DNA from: Pseudanabaena sp.
GTDB lineage: Bacteria; Cyanobacteriota; Cyanobacteriia; Pseudanabaenales; Pseudanabaenaceae
Direction of reading: 5' to 3'
DNA: 64,000 bases
Assembly (NCBI GenBank): GCA_003249015.1
Contig: QBLS01000005.1
Location: forward strand, 157,251 to 221,250
Positions 41,476-50,305 of the stretch are shown here, piece by piece (the stretch's first letter is position 1; each line of letters begins with the position of its first letter). The translations under genes were made by a program, and so were the position numbers. The notes below the pieces were generated by a model. The model had not been told where the DNA came from and did not search any database. It was given only the letters and a program-made list of their open reading frames with translations.

Positions 41476-42027
41476 ATGGAATTGATAGAAAAAATCATAC
41501 TAGCCTTGCCTTCGATAATCATCGCGGGAATTGTCGCTTACATTGCTTATCAACAGTATGAAATAAATCGTCAAAAGTTGAAACTTGATTTATATGATAG
41601 AAGATTCAAAATATACAGTGCTGCTATTGCTTTAGTGCGTTTTGCCTATGAACCACTACCTGATGAGAAGTATGATGATATTACTAAAAAACTCGATAAT
41701 GAGTTTATAGATCATTTGAATGCAGCTTATTTTCTACTTAATCGGAAAGCCTTTAATACTCTTAAGGAAATCGCTCAAGAAGTTTCTGATCTTGCTATTG
41801 CAATGGCATCAAGATTATCTACAGTTAAAAAATTAAATCAGCTACAAGAATCAAATATAGAAGATCGTAAAGATCTTAACAATGAGCGAAAGAGTTGGGA
41901 TTCAAAAATACAAGCAATTAAGCAATCATTGAAGCAGTCATTGTCAGAAAATTCTAGAATCAACACTGTATTTAATCCATATCTTGATTTTAGAAATTTA
42001 TATGATAGCCGTAACATCTCAAAATAG
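41476..42027 (+). CDS. Membrane-anchored coiled-coil hypothetical protein
   Basis: 183 residues. One N-terminal membrane helix (LALPSIIIAGIVAYIAYQQYEI, about 8-29) and a long helical cytoplasmic region (about 50-170) with LKLDLYDRRFKIYSAAIALV and a coiled-coil KKLNQLQESNIEDRKDLNNE. This layout (helix plus DRRFKIY) resembles small membrane proteins near defence or stress islands, but no family can be assigned. Low G+C compared with core genes. Confidence 0.65.
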   Translation: MELIEKIILALPSIIIAGIVAYIAYQQYEINRQKLKLDLYDRRFKIYSAAIALVRFAYEPLPDEKYDDITKKLDNEFIDHLNAAYFLLNRKAFNTLKEIAQEVSDLAIAMASRLSTVKKLNQLQESNIEDRKDLNNERKSWDSKIQAIKQSLKQSLSENSRINTVFNPYLDFRNLYDSRNISK

Positions 42028-42063
42028 GTTGTTTCAACCTTATAAACAGAAATAATAAAGCGT

Positions 42064-42762
42064 ATGTTTGAAATCGGAGATATTTTGTCAGTTGAGTTAT
42101 TTTCTCATGCTCGACATTTCTTGGTTTATATTGGCGATGGAAAAATAGTAGAGTGGGGACCTTGGGATGGAATGTCTTGGATGGGTGGCAAAGGTCATGT
42201 TTTTACAAAAGAATTGTTTAAATCTGGTTCAGAGTATAAATCGCTAGATAGTAATGGAGAATTACAAGAAATTACTCTAGAGCAACGCACAGGAGCTAGT
42301 GAGTCTTTGATTAATCAGAAAATTAGAGGAATGACCACAGGAATTGACTATCATTTAGGTCATCGCAATTGTGAACATTTTGCTTATTATGTTACTGGGT
42401 ACACAGGTTATTCCAAGCAAAGTGCTTCTCATATGTTTACTGATCACGATCCATTTACAAGTAATCCTATGATTCAAAATATTCGTGAACTAAAAGATGA
42501 GCTTTTGAGGTCTAGTCATTGTGGCGTAGTTGGCTTATCTAGAGGAAACTTTAAAGATTCTACTCTTGTTGGCAAACTAAACGATGGTCATTATGTCTAT
42601 CACTACAGCCATCCTTTAGGTGGTCAACATCTATATGTAACTACTATTCCTAAATCTCAAAACTTTGAAGCTAGTTATGATTCGGTTCTTCTAGCGTACT
42701 ATGGCGCATTTATAGGAAGAGGTGAGATCCTCAGTATTGTTAGAAAAGTAAGGGGATGCTAA
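42064..42762 (+). CDS. LRAT-like (NlpC/P60 superfamily) protein
   Basis: 232 residues. The first 120 match the LRAT domain: GDILSVELFSHARHFLVYIGDGKIVEWG carries the catalytic His18, and RNCEHFAYYVTG carries Cys103. LRAT-like enzymes use a Cys-His-(His) site for acyl transfer, thiol hydrolysis or deamidation. The second half (about 150-232; GHYVYHYSHPLGGQHLYVTT) is not recognised. No signal peptide. The substrate is unknown; an acyltransferase, a hydrolase or a toxin-like effector are all possible. Confidence 0.72.
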   Translation: MFEIGDILSVELFSHARHFLVYIGDGKIVEWGPWDGMSWMGGKGHVFTKELFKSGSEYKSLDSNGELQEITLEQRTGASESLINQKIRGMTTGIDYHLGHRNCEHFAYYVTGYTGYSKQSASHMFTDHDPFTSNPMIQNIRELKDELLRSSHCGVVGLSRGNFKDSTLVGKLNDGHYVYHYSHPLGGQHLYVTTIPKSQNFEASYDSVLLAYYGAFIGRGEILSIVRKVRGC

Positions 42763-42823
42763 ATGCTTCAATGACTTTTACTATTTGTGCCTAAAAAATA
42801 CTTTGCATTTAAGAGTGATAGAG

Positions 42824-43084
42824 ATGTCAACTAATAGCCCAACTGTATTTGCAGAAGAACTAGCCAACGAGCTAGATAAAATTCCTGAGCAATACTGGTC
42901 AAACCTTTTACAGATTATCCGTTTGTTTCGTGAAAGCGTTACGCCATTATCAGAAAGCCATGCCCAAGATCCTGCGATTATCGAGGCGATCGAAGATTTA
43001 GGGCTTGTCCGAGCCATGCTAGAAGTCAAAGACGAAAAGCCTCTTAGTCTACAAGAAGCGCTTGCCGAAATGGAAAGAGAATGA
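42824..43084 (+). CDS. Antitoxin of a RelE-type pair
   Basis: 86 residues from MSTNSPTVFAEELANELDKIPEQYWSNLLQIIRLFRESV to LSLQEALAEMERE. Acidic, helical, no clear DNA-binding fold. It overlaps the following RelE gene by four bases (ATGA). A longer TTG-start frame begins at 42785, but the ATG at 42824 gives the usual size. Its role is inferred from position. Confidence 0.78.
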   Translation: MSTNSPTVFAEELANELDKIPEQYWSNLLQIIRLFRESVTPLSESHAQDPAIIEAIEDLGLVRAMLEVKDEKPLSLQEALAEMERE

Positions 43085-43350
43085 ACGTCAATTATCTTCC
43101 TAGTTTTCTTAAAGAACTTAAATCTCTCAGAAGTACACCTTACTTCAAACCCATCAACACCCTTGTATTTGAGGAGATTCCCAAACTCGCTGGGTTGACA
43201 GATATCAAAAGTGTCAAAAAGCTACAGGGGTATGAAAATGCGTATCGAATTAAAGTAGGGGATTATCGAATTGGCGTGATCTTTGAAGGCGAAACCATTA
43301 CATTTTGTAGAGTAATGCATCGCAAAGAGATTTATCGCTATTTCCCATAA
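43081..43350 (+). CDS. RelE family toxin
   Basis: 89 residues: YLPSFLKELKSLRSTPYFKPIN, IKSVKKLQGYENAYRIKVGDYRIGVIFEGETITFCRVMHRKEIYRYFP. The RIKVGDYRIG and RVMHRKEIYRYFP stretches are the RelE core; the toxin would cleave mRNA on the ribosome. It ends the TA island, 256 bases before ndhF. Confidence 0.92.
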   Translation: MNVNYLPSFLKELKSLRSTPYFKPINTLVFEEIPKLAGLTDIKSVKKLQGYENAYRIKVGDYRIGVIFEGETITFCRVMHRKEIYRYFP

Positions 43351-43606
43351 ACTAACTTTCCCGCCACTGACTTTCAAGGAATTGGCTGCTCACCTAATTT
43401 TTCTGAATCAGCGATTGCCCGTACAAAAAACCTGACGCTCGAAGATGCGATCGCCTGAACAAGAAACTCAAAAAATTAATTTTTTCTAAAATTTCACCTT
43501 AATGAGTAACAATGCTCATCGCTAACACATCACCCATGATCTGACTGTAGTAAACTAACTAGATTAAAAGTGTCTCTACAGTAAACTTAGCGTTTCAACG
43601 CGACCT

Positions 43607-45619
43607 ATGGACTTTGCATATCAATACGCATGGCTGATCCCCTTGCTGCCACTTGCTGCAGCATTGATTATCGGCACAGGACTGATTACCTTTAACAAAT
43701 CCACCAACAAACTGCGATCGCTCTGGTCAATCCTCAGCGTTTCCGCGACGGGCGGCGCAGGGGTGATGTCTGCTAATTTGCTTTGGAGTCAGATTCAAGG
43801 ACATGAGCCTTATCTTTATAGCTTTGAGTGGGCACAGGCGGGTAGCTTCCATCTCAACATGGGCTTTACGATTGATCACCTAACCTCCCTGATGTTGGTA
43901 ATCGTGACCAGCGTTGCCTTTTTGGTGCAGATCTACACCGATGGCTACATGGCGCATGATCCCAGCTATGTGAGATTTTACGCTTACTTGAGCCTATTCA
44001 CCTCTTCCATGTTGGGATTGGTAGTTAGCCCCAACTTGGTACAGATCTACATTTTCTGGGAATTGGTGGGGATGTGTTCGTACCTGCTAATTGGTTTCTG
44101 GTTCGATCGCAAGGGAGCCGCTGATGCTTGCCAAAAAGCATTTGTCACTAACCGCGTGGGTGACTTTGGACTATTGCTAGGCTTACTTGGTCTGTATTGG
44201 GCAACGGGTACATTTGAATTCGTAGAAATGGGCGAAAGGCTCACCGAATTGATCGAGTCGGGGGCAATTAGCGTTGGCTTAGCTACCTTGTTTGCAATTC
44301 TGGTATTCATGGGACCTGCCGCTAAGTCGGCACAGTTCCCCCTCCATGTCTGGCTACCTGACGCGATGGAAGGTCCCACACCAATTTCAGCTTTAATCCA
44401 TGCAGCGACGATGGTTGCGGCTGGTGTATTTCTGATTGCGCGGATGTTCCCTGTATTTGAAGAAATTCCTGCGGTGATGAATACGATCGCTTGGACAGGT
44501 GCATTTACGGCTTTCTTAGGCGCAAGTATTGCGATTACTCAAAACGACATTAAAAAGGGTCTTGCTTATTCCACCGTGTCCCAATTGGGTTACATGGTGA
44601 TGGCGATGGGCGTGGGAGCCTATGGCGCAGGGCTATTTCACCTGATGACCCATGCATACTTCAAGGCGATGATGTTCCTTGGTTCTGGCTCTGTTATTCA
44701 TGGCATGGAAGAAGTTGTGGGACATGATCCCGACCTTGCCCAAGATATGCGCGTCATGGGGGGACTTAGAAAATATATGCCGATTACTGCCATTACCTTC
44801 TTCATCGGTACTTTGGCAATCAGTGGCATTCCTCCCTTTGCAGGCTTTTGGTCAAAGGATGAGATCCTTGGGGCGACCTATGCCGCTAACCCCGTATTGT
44901 GGGCAATCGGCTTTGTAACGGCGGGGATCACGGCTTTCTACATGTTCCGTATGTACTTCACCACCTTTGAAGGTGATTTTCGCGGTACGGACAAGAAGCT
45001 GTTGGCGATCGTCAAGGCTGAGAATTCTGTAGGCAAAGAACCATCTGTAGAAAAAGCCCACAGCGATCATCATGCCAGCAAGCCCCACGAGTCACCAATC
45101 ACGATGACATTTCCTCTGATGGTGTTAGCGATCCCATCGATCGCCGTTGGTTTAGTCGGCACACCTTTGGGCAATTACTTCGAGTACTTTATCCACCCCG
45201 CTTCTGAAGTGATTAGTGAAGTTCCTGCAGAGGGCTTTACTCCCGAATTTTTATTGATGGGTGGTAGCTCGATTGGCATTGGCTTGATCGGTATTTCGCT
45301 GGCAATCTTGATGTATATGCAGAAAAAGATCGACCCCAGCGCGATCGCCAAGTCCATTCAACCGCTCTATCTTCTCTCCAAAAATAAATGGTACATTGAC
45401 GAAATTTACAATGCTGTCTTTGTGATTGGCTCACGCCGTTTGGCACGTCAAGTCTTGGAAGTTGATGCCAAGATCGTTGATGGTGCAGTTAACCTTGCTG
45501 GGTTTGTCACGGTTGTGAGTGGTGAGGGGCTGAAGTACTTTGAAAATGGTAAAGCACAGTTTTATGCGCTGGTGATTTTCATTGGTATTCTTGGCTTTGT
45601 GATTGCCACCTCGATTTAG
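43607..45619 (+). CDS. ndhF: NAD(P)H-quinone oxidoreductase subunit 5, NdhF1 type
   Basis: 670 residues, about 16 membrane helices; the proton-pumping subunit 5 of the NDH-1 complex. Core motifs: GFTIDHLTSLMLVIVTSVAFLVQIY, the WELVGMCSYLLIGFW segment, AAKSAQFPLHVWLPDAMEGPTPISALIHAATMV and the conserved KSAQFP Lys. The long C-terminal amphipathic helix (WYIDEIYNAVFVIGSRRLARQVLEVD) is present. The NdhF1 form serves respiration and cyclic electron flow, unlike NdhF3/F4 of CO2-uptake complexes; ndhD1 is not adjacent. Confidence 0.95.
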   Translation: MDFAYQYAWLIPLLPLAAALIIGTGLITFNKSTNKLRSLWSILSVSATGGAGVMSANLLWSQIQGHEPYLYSFEWAQAGSFHLNMGFTIDHLTSLMLVIVTSVAFLVQIYTDGYMAHDPSYVRFYAYLSLFTSSMLGLVVSPNLVQIYIFWELVGMCSYLLIGFWFDRKGAADACQKAFVTNRVGDFGLLLGLLGLYWATGTFEFVEMGERLTELIESGAISVGLATLFAILVFMGPAAKSAQFPLHVWLPDAMEGPTPISALIHAATMVAAGVFLIARMFPVFEEIPAVMNTIAWTGAFTAFLGASIAITQNDIKKGLAYSTVSQLGYMVMAMGVGAYGAGLFHLMTHAYFKAMMFLGSGSVIHGMEEVVGHDPDLAQDMRVMGGLRKYMPITAITFFIGTLAISGIPPFAGFWSKDEILGATYAANPVLWAIGFVTAGITAFYMFRMYFTTFEGDFRGTDKKLLAIVKAENSVGKEPSVEKAHSDHHASKPHESPITMTFPLMVLAIPSIAVGLVGTPLGNYFEYFIHPASEVISEVPAEGFTPEFLLMGGSSIGIGLIGISLAILMYMQKKIDPSAIAKSIQPLYLLSKNKWYIDEIYNAVFVIGSRRLARQVLEVDAKIVDGAVNLAGFVTVVSGEGLKYFENGKAQFYALVIFIGILGFVIATSI

Positions 45620-45623
45620 TTTT

Positions 45624-45674
45624 AGAGCGCAAAGCGCTCTAGTAAAAAAGGCAGCGCATAGCGCTGCCTTTTTT
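45624..45674. terminator. Two hairpins between ndhF and the YyaL-type gene
   Basis: AGAGCGC-AAA-GCGCTCT (45624-45640), then AAAAAAGGCAGCGC-ATA-GCGCTGCCTTTTTT (45644-45674), with T-runs on both sides. The right end overlaps the stop codon of the YyaL-type gene. Confidence 0.82.
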
Positions 45675-47715
45675 ATATGGTTCGATTCATGCTTTTTTTA
45701 AGCTGCTGTTCGCACATATCTAGACTTGTGGCTGGCTCCAAGCAAGCAATACCTTGACATATCAGCGCGATCGCATTGGGGGCGAAATGTTGATCAAAAT
45801 GGGGATCGATACATAGCATCGCCACTGGATAATAGTGGCGATAGAAATAATCATACTGACTAGTACTGGTCTGCAATAGGGTGTGATTGCGAAACCAGTC
45901 AAAGGCAGTCAATAGACTAGGACAAGCCACAGGATTGTTAGCAATTACATGACCAAACCGTTTTAGCGCTAACTCGGCATGATCAAGGTATTCGCGCTTT
46001 TTGGTGAGGGTGGCGAGGCGAACCAGATTGGAGATCGCAATCCCATTGGGTGAGGGTGTAGCATTGTCCTGATAGTTACGTTCGCGCAGTAGCAAATGCT
46101 GACTGGACTCGCTAGTCGTGTTGAAGTAGCCGCCCGACAGCCCATCCCAAAAATCACGATCAAACTCAGCTTGAATAGTGATCGCCTGAGCTAAATAGAA
46201 TTCTGCTTGTTCGGGAATTGCTTGGTGCAAGTCCAAAAGCGCTTTAATCAAAAGAGCATAGTCTTCAGATTGAGCAACGACAGAAGCTTGCCCTTCATAA
46301 TTAATGCGTTGGAGTTTCCCTTCAATCCACTGGTGATCGAGAATGAATTGTATGGCTCTAGTTGCCATCTGTTTGTAAATAGAATTTTGAAAAGCGCGGT
46401 AAGCCGTAGCAAGTCCCGAAATCATCAGGGCATTCCAAGCCGTAATTGCCTTGGTATCGGTAATCGGCGGCACACGACCTTCCCAATCAATTTCTTTGAT
46501 GTCAGCTTGACTGCGGGCCACAGGAAAGGCATCAGACGGACGGGAATATTCACCATAGCGGCGGCGAAATAGTTTGGTGAGACAACTTTCTATCTCTGGA
46601 GATAATGTTCCTAACTTCTTGCGTTGCAGGACATTACTTTCTTCAAAATTTCCATGCTCAGAAATTGTGAATTCCTGAACTAATAGTTCCAATTCTGAAG
46701 TACTAAAAATCTTTTTTAGTTCCGCATAGCTCCATACCCAAAACTTTCCCTCGCGTCCCTCGCTATCGGCATCTTGGGACGCATAAAAACATCCTTCTTG
46801 AGCAAGCATTTCGCGCTGGAGCCATGTGGCAGTTAACTCGCAAGCTCTGGAGATCGCAGGTTCTTCTAGTCCTGACAGCCAGAGATTCGCCAGATATTCC
46901 ATGATCAAGCCATTGTCATAGAGCATCTTTTCAAAGTGCGGCACTGTCCATGTATGGTCTACCGTGTAGCGATGCCAGCCCCCTGCCACATGATCAAAAA
47001 TACCGCCAAGGGCTAAATCTAGCCCTCTTTGTTGGACTTTATTTTTAAGCTGGTTATCTCCCCTCTCAAACCTGCTCGCCATCAGCAAGAAATTAGCGTA
47101 GGGAATCATTGGGAAACAAGTTCCATAATCACGATTGGTGACTACTTCTGCACATTTCTGAATTCCATTGGCTAGTACATTATCGTTAATAATCGGTACA
47201 GGAATTAGCTTATTGATTTGATGAAGATTGCGGACGATTTGTTCTTTATATTCTTGAATATCCCGATTGCGCTCGCTATAAATTTCATTGATAGATTGTA
47301 AAACCCTCAAAAAGCCTGGTCTTCCATAGCGCGGCTCAATGGGAAAGTATGTACCACCATAAAAGGGAACTAAATCATCGGGAGCTAAAAATAAGTTCAA
47401 GGGCCAGCCGCCACTCTCGCCCATGATCTGCACTGCCTGCATATAGATACTATCGAGGTCGGGACGCTCCTCCCGATCCACCTTGATTGCCACAAAGCGA
47501 TCGTTCATATAGTCCGCAATTACCGTATCCGAAAAAGCTTCATGTTCCATCACCGTACACCAGTGACAACTAGAGTAGCCAATCGATAGAAAAATGGGCT
47601 TATTTTCAGTTCTTGCCTTTTCTAAGGCTTCATTGCCCCAAGGATACCAATCAATCGGATTATCCGCGTGTTTGCGTAGATAGAGACTTTGCGATTGCGC
47701 GAGACGATTGGACAT
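45673..47715 (-). CDS. YyaL/spermatogenesis-associated protein 20-like thioredoxin-domain protein
   Basis: 680 residues. N-terminal DUF255 thioredoxin-like domain (about 1-170: [37 protein letters not shown] with an intact [28 protein letters not shown]) followed by an (alpha/alpha)6-barrel domain (about 200-660) resembling mannose epimerase-type folds ([34 protein letters not shown]). The family is very widespread with no settled reaction; a cellobiose epimerase or redox role has been suggested. It is monocistronic. Confidence 0.87.
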   Translation of the reverse strand: MSNRLAQSQSLYLRKHADNPIDWYPWGNEALEKARTENKPIFLSIGYSSCHWCTVMEHEAFSDTVIADYMNDRFVAIKVDREERPDLDSIYMQAVQIMGESGGWPLNLFLAPDDLVPFYGGTYFPIEPRYGRPGFLRVLQSINEIYSERNRDIQEYKEQIVRNLHQINKLIPVPIINDNVLANGIQKCAEVVTNRDYGTCFPMIPYANFLLMASRFERGDNQLKNKVQQRGLDLALGGIFDHVAGGWHRYTVDHTWTVPHFEKMLYDNGLIMEYLANLWLSGLEEPAISRACELTATWLQREMLAQEGCFYASQDADSEGREGKFWVWSYAELKKIFSTSELELLVQEFTISEHGNFEESNVLQRKKLGTLSPEIESCLTKLFRRRYGEYSRPSDAFPVARSQADIKEIDWEGRVPPITDTKAITAWNALMISGLATAYRAFQNSIYKQMATRAIQFILDHQWIEGKLQRINYEGQASVVAQSEDYALLIKALLDLHQAIPEQAEFYLAQAITIQAEFDRDFWDGLSGGYFNTTSESSQHLLLRERNYQDNATPSPNGIAISNLVRLATLTKKREYLDHAELALKRFGHVIANNPVACPSLLTAFDWFRNHTLLQTSTSQYDYFYRHYYPVAMLCIDPHFDQHFAPNAIALICQGIACLEPATSLDMCEQQLKKSMNRTI

Positions 47716-47743
47716 AGGACGAACTTTAGCTACGGTGTAATTT

Positions 47744-47876
47744 TACAGCGCTTTGCGCTTAAACCTAAACGTGGCAAGTTTTTGAAAGTCTTACTTTGCA
47801 ATACTTTACCGACAAAAGCCTGAAAGCGACGCTTTCAGGCTTTTGTCGGTTCGCGTTAAAGCGCAAAGCGCTTTAA
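47744..47876 (-). repeat. Composite module before the YyaL-type gene
   Basis: 47744-47760 AAGCGCAAAGCGCTGTA (minus strand); 47809-47849 20-bp arms CCGACAAAAGCCTGAAAGCG and complement; 47856-47876 TTAAAGCGC-AAA-GCGCTTTAA, which contains the ABC-transporter stop codon. The spacing between parts is longer than in other copies. Confidence 0.68.
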
Positions 47877-49699
47877 ATCAATTCGCCAGTCTCTTGCAAA
47901 GAGTGCAAACGTTGATATATCCCACCTTGAGCAAGTAACTGCTGGTGTGAACCAATTTCCACAATTTGCCCCTTGTCTAAGACCACAATTTTATTTGCCT
48001 CGCGGACAGTGCTGAGACGGTGGGCAATGATAATCGTCGTGCGTGTTCCCTGAATCCTTTGCATCGCCAGTTGAATCGATCGCTCTGATTCATAGTCAAG
48101 GCTAGAAGTTGCTTCATCAAAAACTAAAATGTCAGGATTAACTAGCAAAGCTCTAGCAATGCCTAACCTCTGGCGCTGACCACCAGACAACCGCACTCCT
48201 CGCTCACCCACGATTGTGTTAAACCCTTTAGGCAGTAGATGCAAAAATTCATCAACACTAGCGATCGCACAGGCTTCTTTGACTTGAGCAAAGGTAGCGT
48301 TAGGGTTGCCATAGACTAAGTTTTCAATCAAGGTTCCGTTAAATATATCGACCTCCTGATGCACGATCGCCAAGCGCTTACGATAGCCCGTGATGTCGAG
48401 ATCAGTAATCCGATTATCGTCAATTAAAATGCTGCCACCAGACGGCTCAAAATAACGGAACAGTAACTTGATTAAAGTTGACTTGCCCGAACCCGATCGC
48501 CCCACAAGGGCTACTGTCTCGCAAGGCTCAATCGTAAATTGAATATTTTCCAGTACAGCGCGATCGCGATCGTAACCGAAGGCAAGATTGCGAAATTCTA
48601 CCTTGCCCTCAAAGCGATATTGGGGGTACTTAGCTAGTTGATCAATCGCGATCGCCGCATCTTGACCATCATCTTGCTTCATAAACTCATGGAAGCGCAT
48701 CATCGAAGAATAGCGGCGGGCAAACACTTCAGCTAATAAACAAATCGGTCTTACTTCTGAGTAAGCCATACTTGCCAACGTGGAAATTGTGATGAAATGA
48801 CCGATGGACAACTTGCCGCCAAAGGTAGCAAATAGCGCCGCTCCAAACACCACAAACTGACAGGCTTCCAAGACCGTATCCCGCGTCATGCCCAGCCTGA
48901 CATAGCCATTGTGAATTCCCCAGAGCGAAACCTTCGCCTCGCGCTCAAGGCGATCGCGTTGACGCTGATATTCCTTAGCCTCGTTGCCAAAGGCTTTAAC
49001 AGTCTTAATATTGGTGATGATTTCAGAAGTACGACTCTCCGTATTTTCTTGGTAAACCTCAAGAGTTTCCTCAATTTTGGTGAGTTCCTTGAGCTTTTGT
49101 AAACTGCCCAGCAGCACCACAATAAATGAAACCAAAAAGAAAGCAGAAATCCACCATGCGATCGCGCAGATAATTACAAAAATGCCAATAATTCGGAATA
49201 GCTTGGGAATTAACTGCCCTGCAATTTCGGGATATGACCACATATGATTGGCTAGCCCTCGCGCCACACGTCCCGCAATCCGCCCAGGATTGTTCTCATC
49301 ATAAAACTCAATCGGTAAAGTCAAAATTTTGGCGATCGCTCTTTGCGTCTGGTCACGCCGACTTTTAAGAGCCACCTGCCAATGAAAGTTATTCGCAATC
49401 AAAACCTGCACAGGCGCACGAATAACCGTCACCACAAAAATCAGCCCTGTCAAAATTGCTAAACTAACTTCTGCGTTCACAGGTTGCCGCACCAAAGCCG
49501 CTACTCCATCAATCAATAGGGTAACTTCGCGATCTGGCGATCGTCCTGACAATATATTTAAAATCTGTCCCACGGCGTAAGGAACCGTCAAATCAATGAT
49601 TTCAAATAGGCTAGAGCCTGCAATGCTCCAGATCGCCGTGATTCGATATCGCTTAAAATAAGCAATGATGTCCCAAAAACTTGCTGTCATAGTTGTCAA
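47873..49699 (-). CDS. ABC transporter, fused permease-ATPase (exporter type)
   Basis: 608 residues. Six membrane helices in the N-terminal half (about 20-320), then an ATPase domain: Walker A LVGRSGSGKSTLIKLLF, signature VRLSGGQRQRLGIARALL, Walker B ILVFDEATSSLD, H-loop IIAHRLSTVREA. Homodimeric exporters of this MsbA-like kind move lipids, peptides or drugs; the cargo is not predictable. Co-directional with the YyaL-type gene but separated by repeats. Confidence 0.9.
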   Translation of the reverse strand: MTTMTASFWDIIAYFKRYRITAIWSIAGSSLFEIIDLTVPYAVGQILNILSGRSPDREVTLLIDGVAALVRQPVNAEVSLAILTGLIFVVTVIRAPVQVLIANNFHWQVALKSRRDQTQRAIAKILTLPIEFYDENNPGRIAGRVARGLANHMWSYPEIAGQLIPKLFRIIGIFVIICAIAWWISAFFLVSFIVVLLGSLQKLKELTKIEETLEVYQENTESRTSEIITNIKTVKAFGNEAKEYQRQRDRLEREAKVSLWGIHNGYVRLGMTRDTVLEACQFVVFGAALFATFGGKLSIGHFITISTLASMAYSEVRPICLLAEVFARRYSSMMRFHEFMKQDDGQDAAIAIDQLAKYPQYRFEGKVEFRNLAFGYDRDRAVLENIQFTIEPCETVALVGRSGSGKSTLIKLLFRYFEPSGGSILIDDNRITDLDITGYRKRLAIVHQEVDIFNGTLIENLVYGNPNATFAQVKEACAIASVDEFLHLLPKGFNTIVGERGVRLSGGQRQRLGIARALLVNPDILVFDEATSSLDYESERSIQLAMQRIQGTRTTIIIAHRLSTVREANKIVVLDKGQIVEIGSHQQLLAQGGIYQRLHSLQETGELI

Positions 49700-49735
49700 A
49701 ACTCCTACATCAAGTTTACTCTGTGAAACTTACTA

Positions 49736-49797
49736 TAAGTAGCTAGGTATAATTAGCAGCTATGGCTCTAGCTGCGCGTGCGCCATAGCTGCTAATT
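49736..49797 (+). repeat. CTAGGTATAATTA motif plus palindrome before arfB
   Basis: TAAGTAGCTAGGTATAATTA followed by 16-bp arms AATTAGCAGCTATGGC and complement (49751-49766, 49782-49797). A second copy of the first motif (TAAGTAGCTAGGCATAATTT) precedes another palindrome at 55.66-55.72 kb. Confidence 0.6.
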
Positions 49798-49828
49798 ATT
49801 TATAAAAAAATCGCCAGCACCAACTAAA

Positions 49829-50245
49829 ATGCTACAGATAACCAAATACAGTTCTATATCACTAGGCGAAATCGAGATCACAGCGATTCGATCGCAAGGT
49901 GCTGGCGGTCAAAATGTAAACAAAGTCTCTACGGCTATACATTTACGTTTTGATATCAATGGTTCCACCCTATCGCCAATCTACAAAGAACGTCTTCTCA
50001 ATCTTAGCGATCGCCGCATCACCAAAGATGGCGTAATTGTCATCAAAGCTCAGCAACACCGTACCCAAGAGCAAAATAAAGAAGAGGCTCTCAAGAGACT
50101 ACAGTTATTGGTTAAATCGGTGGCGATCGAACCCACTAAACGCAAACCCACCAAGCCATCACTGGGCGCTCACAATCGCCGTATCCTCGCCAAAACCAAA
50201 CGTAGCCAGATCAAATCCCTCCGCGCTAATGTAATCGATGAATGA
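49829..50245 (+). CDS. arfB: Peptidyl-tRNA hydrolase ArfB (alternative ribosome rescue)
   Basis: 138 residues. The class-1 release-factor-like motif is intact: SQGAGGQNVNKVSTAIHLRFD with catalytic GGQ. A basic C-terminal tail (KRKPTKPSLGAHNRRILAKTKRSQIKSLRAN) would enter the empty mRNA channel of a stalled ribosome, as in E. coli YaeJ. It lacks codon-recognition domains, so it is not a true release factor. Monocistronic. Confidence 0.93.
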   Translation: MLQITKYSSISLGEIEITAIRSQGAGGQNVNKVSTAIHLRFDINGSTLSPIYKERLLNLSDRRITKDGVIVIKAQQHRTQEQNKEEALKRLQLLVKSVAIEPTKRKPTKPSLGAHNRRILAKTKRSQIKSLRANVIDE

Positions 50246-50305
50246 TAAGACTCTGAACAGATATTGAGTAAATGATTGTTTTGAATACAGGTTATAAAGA
50301 TCAAA

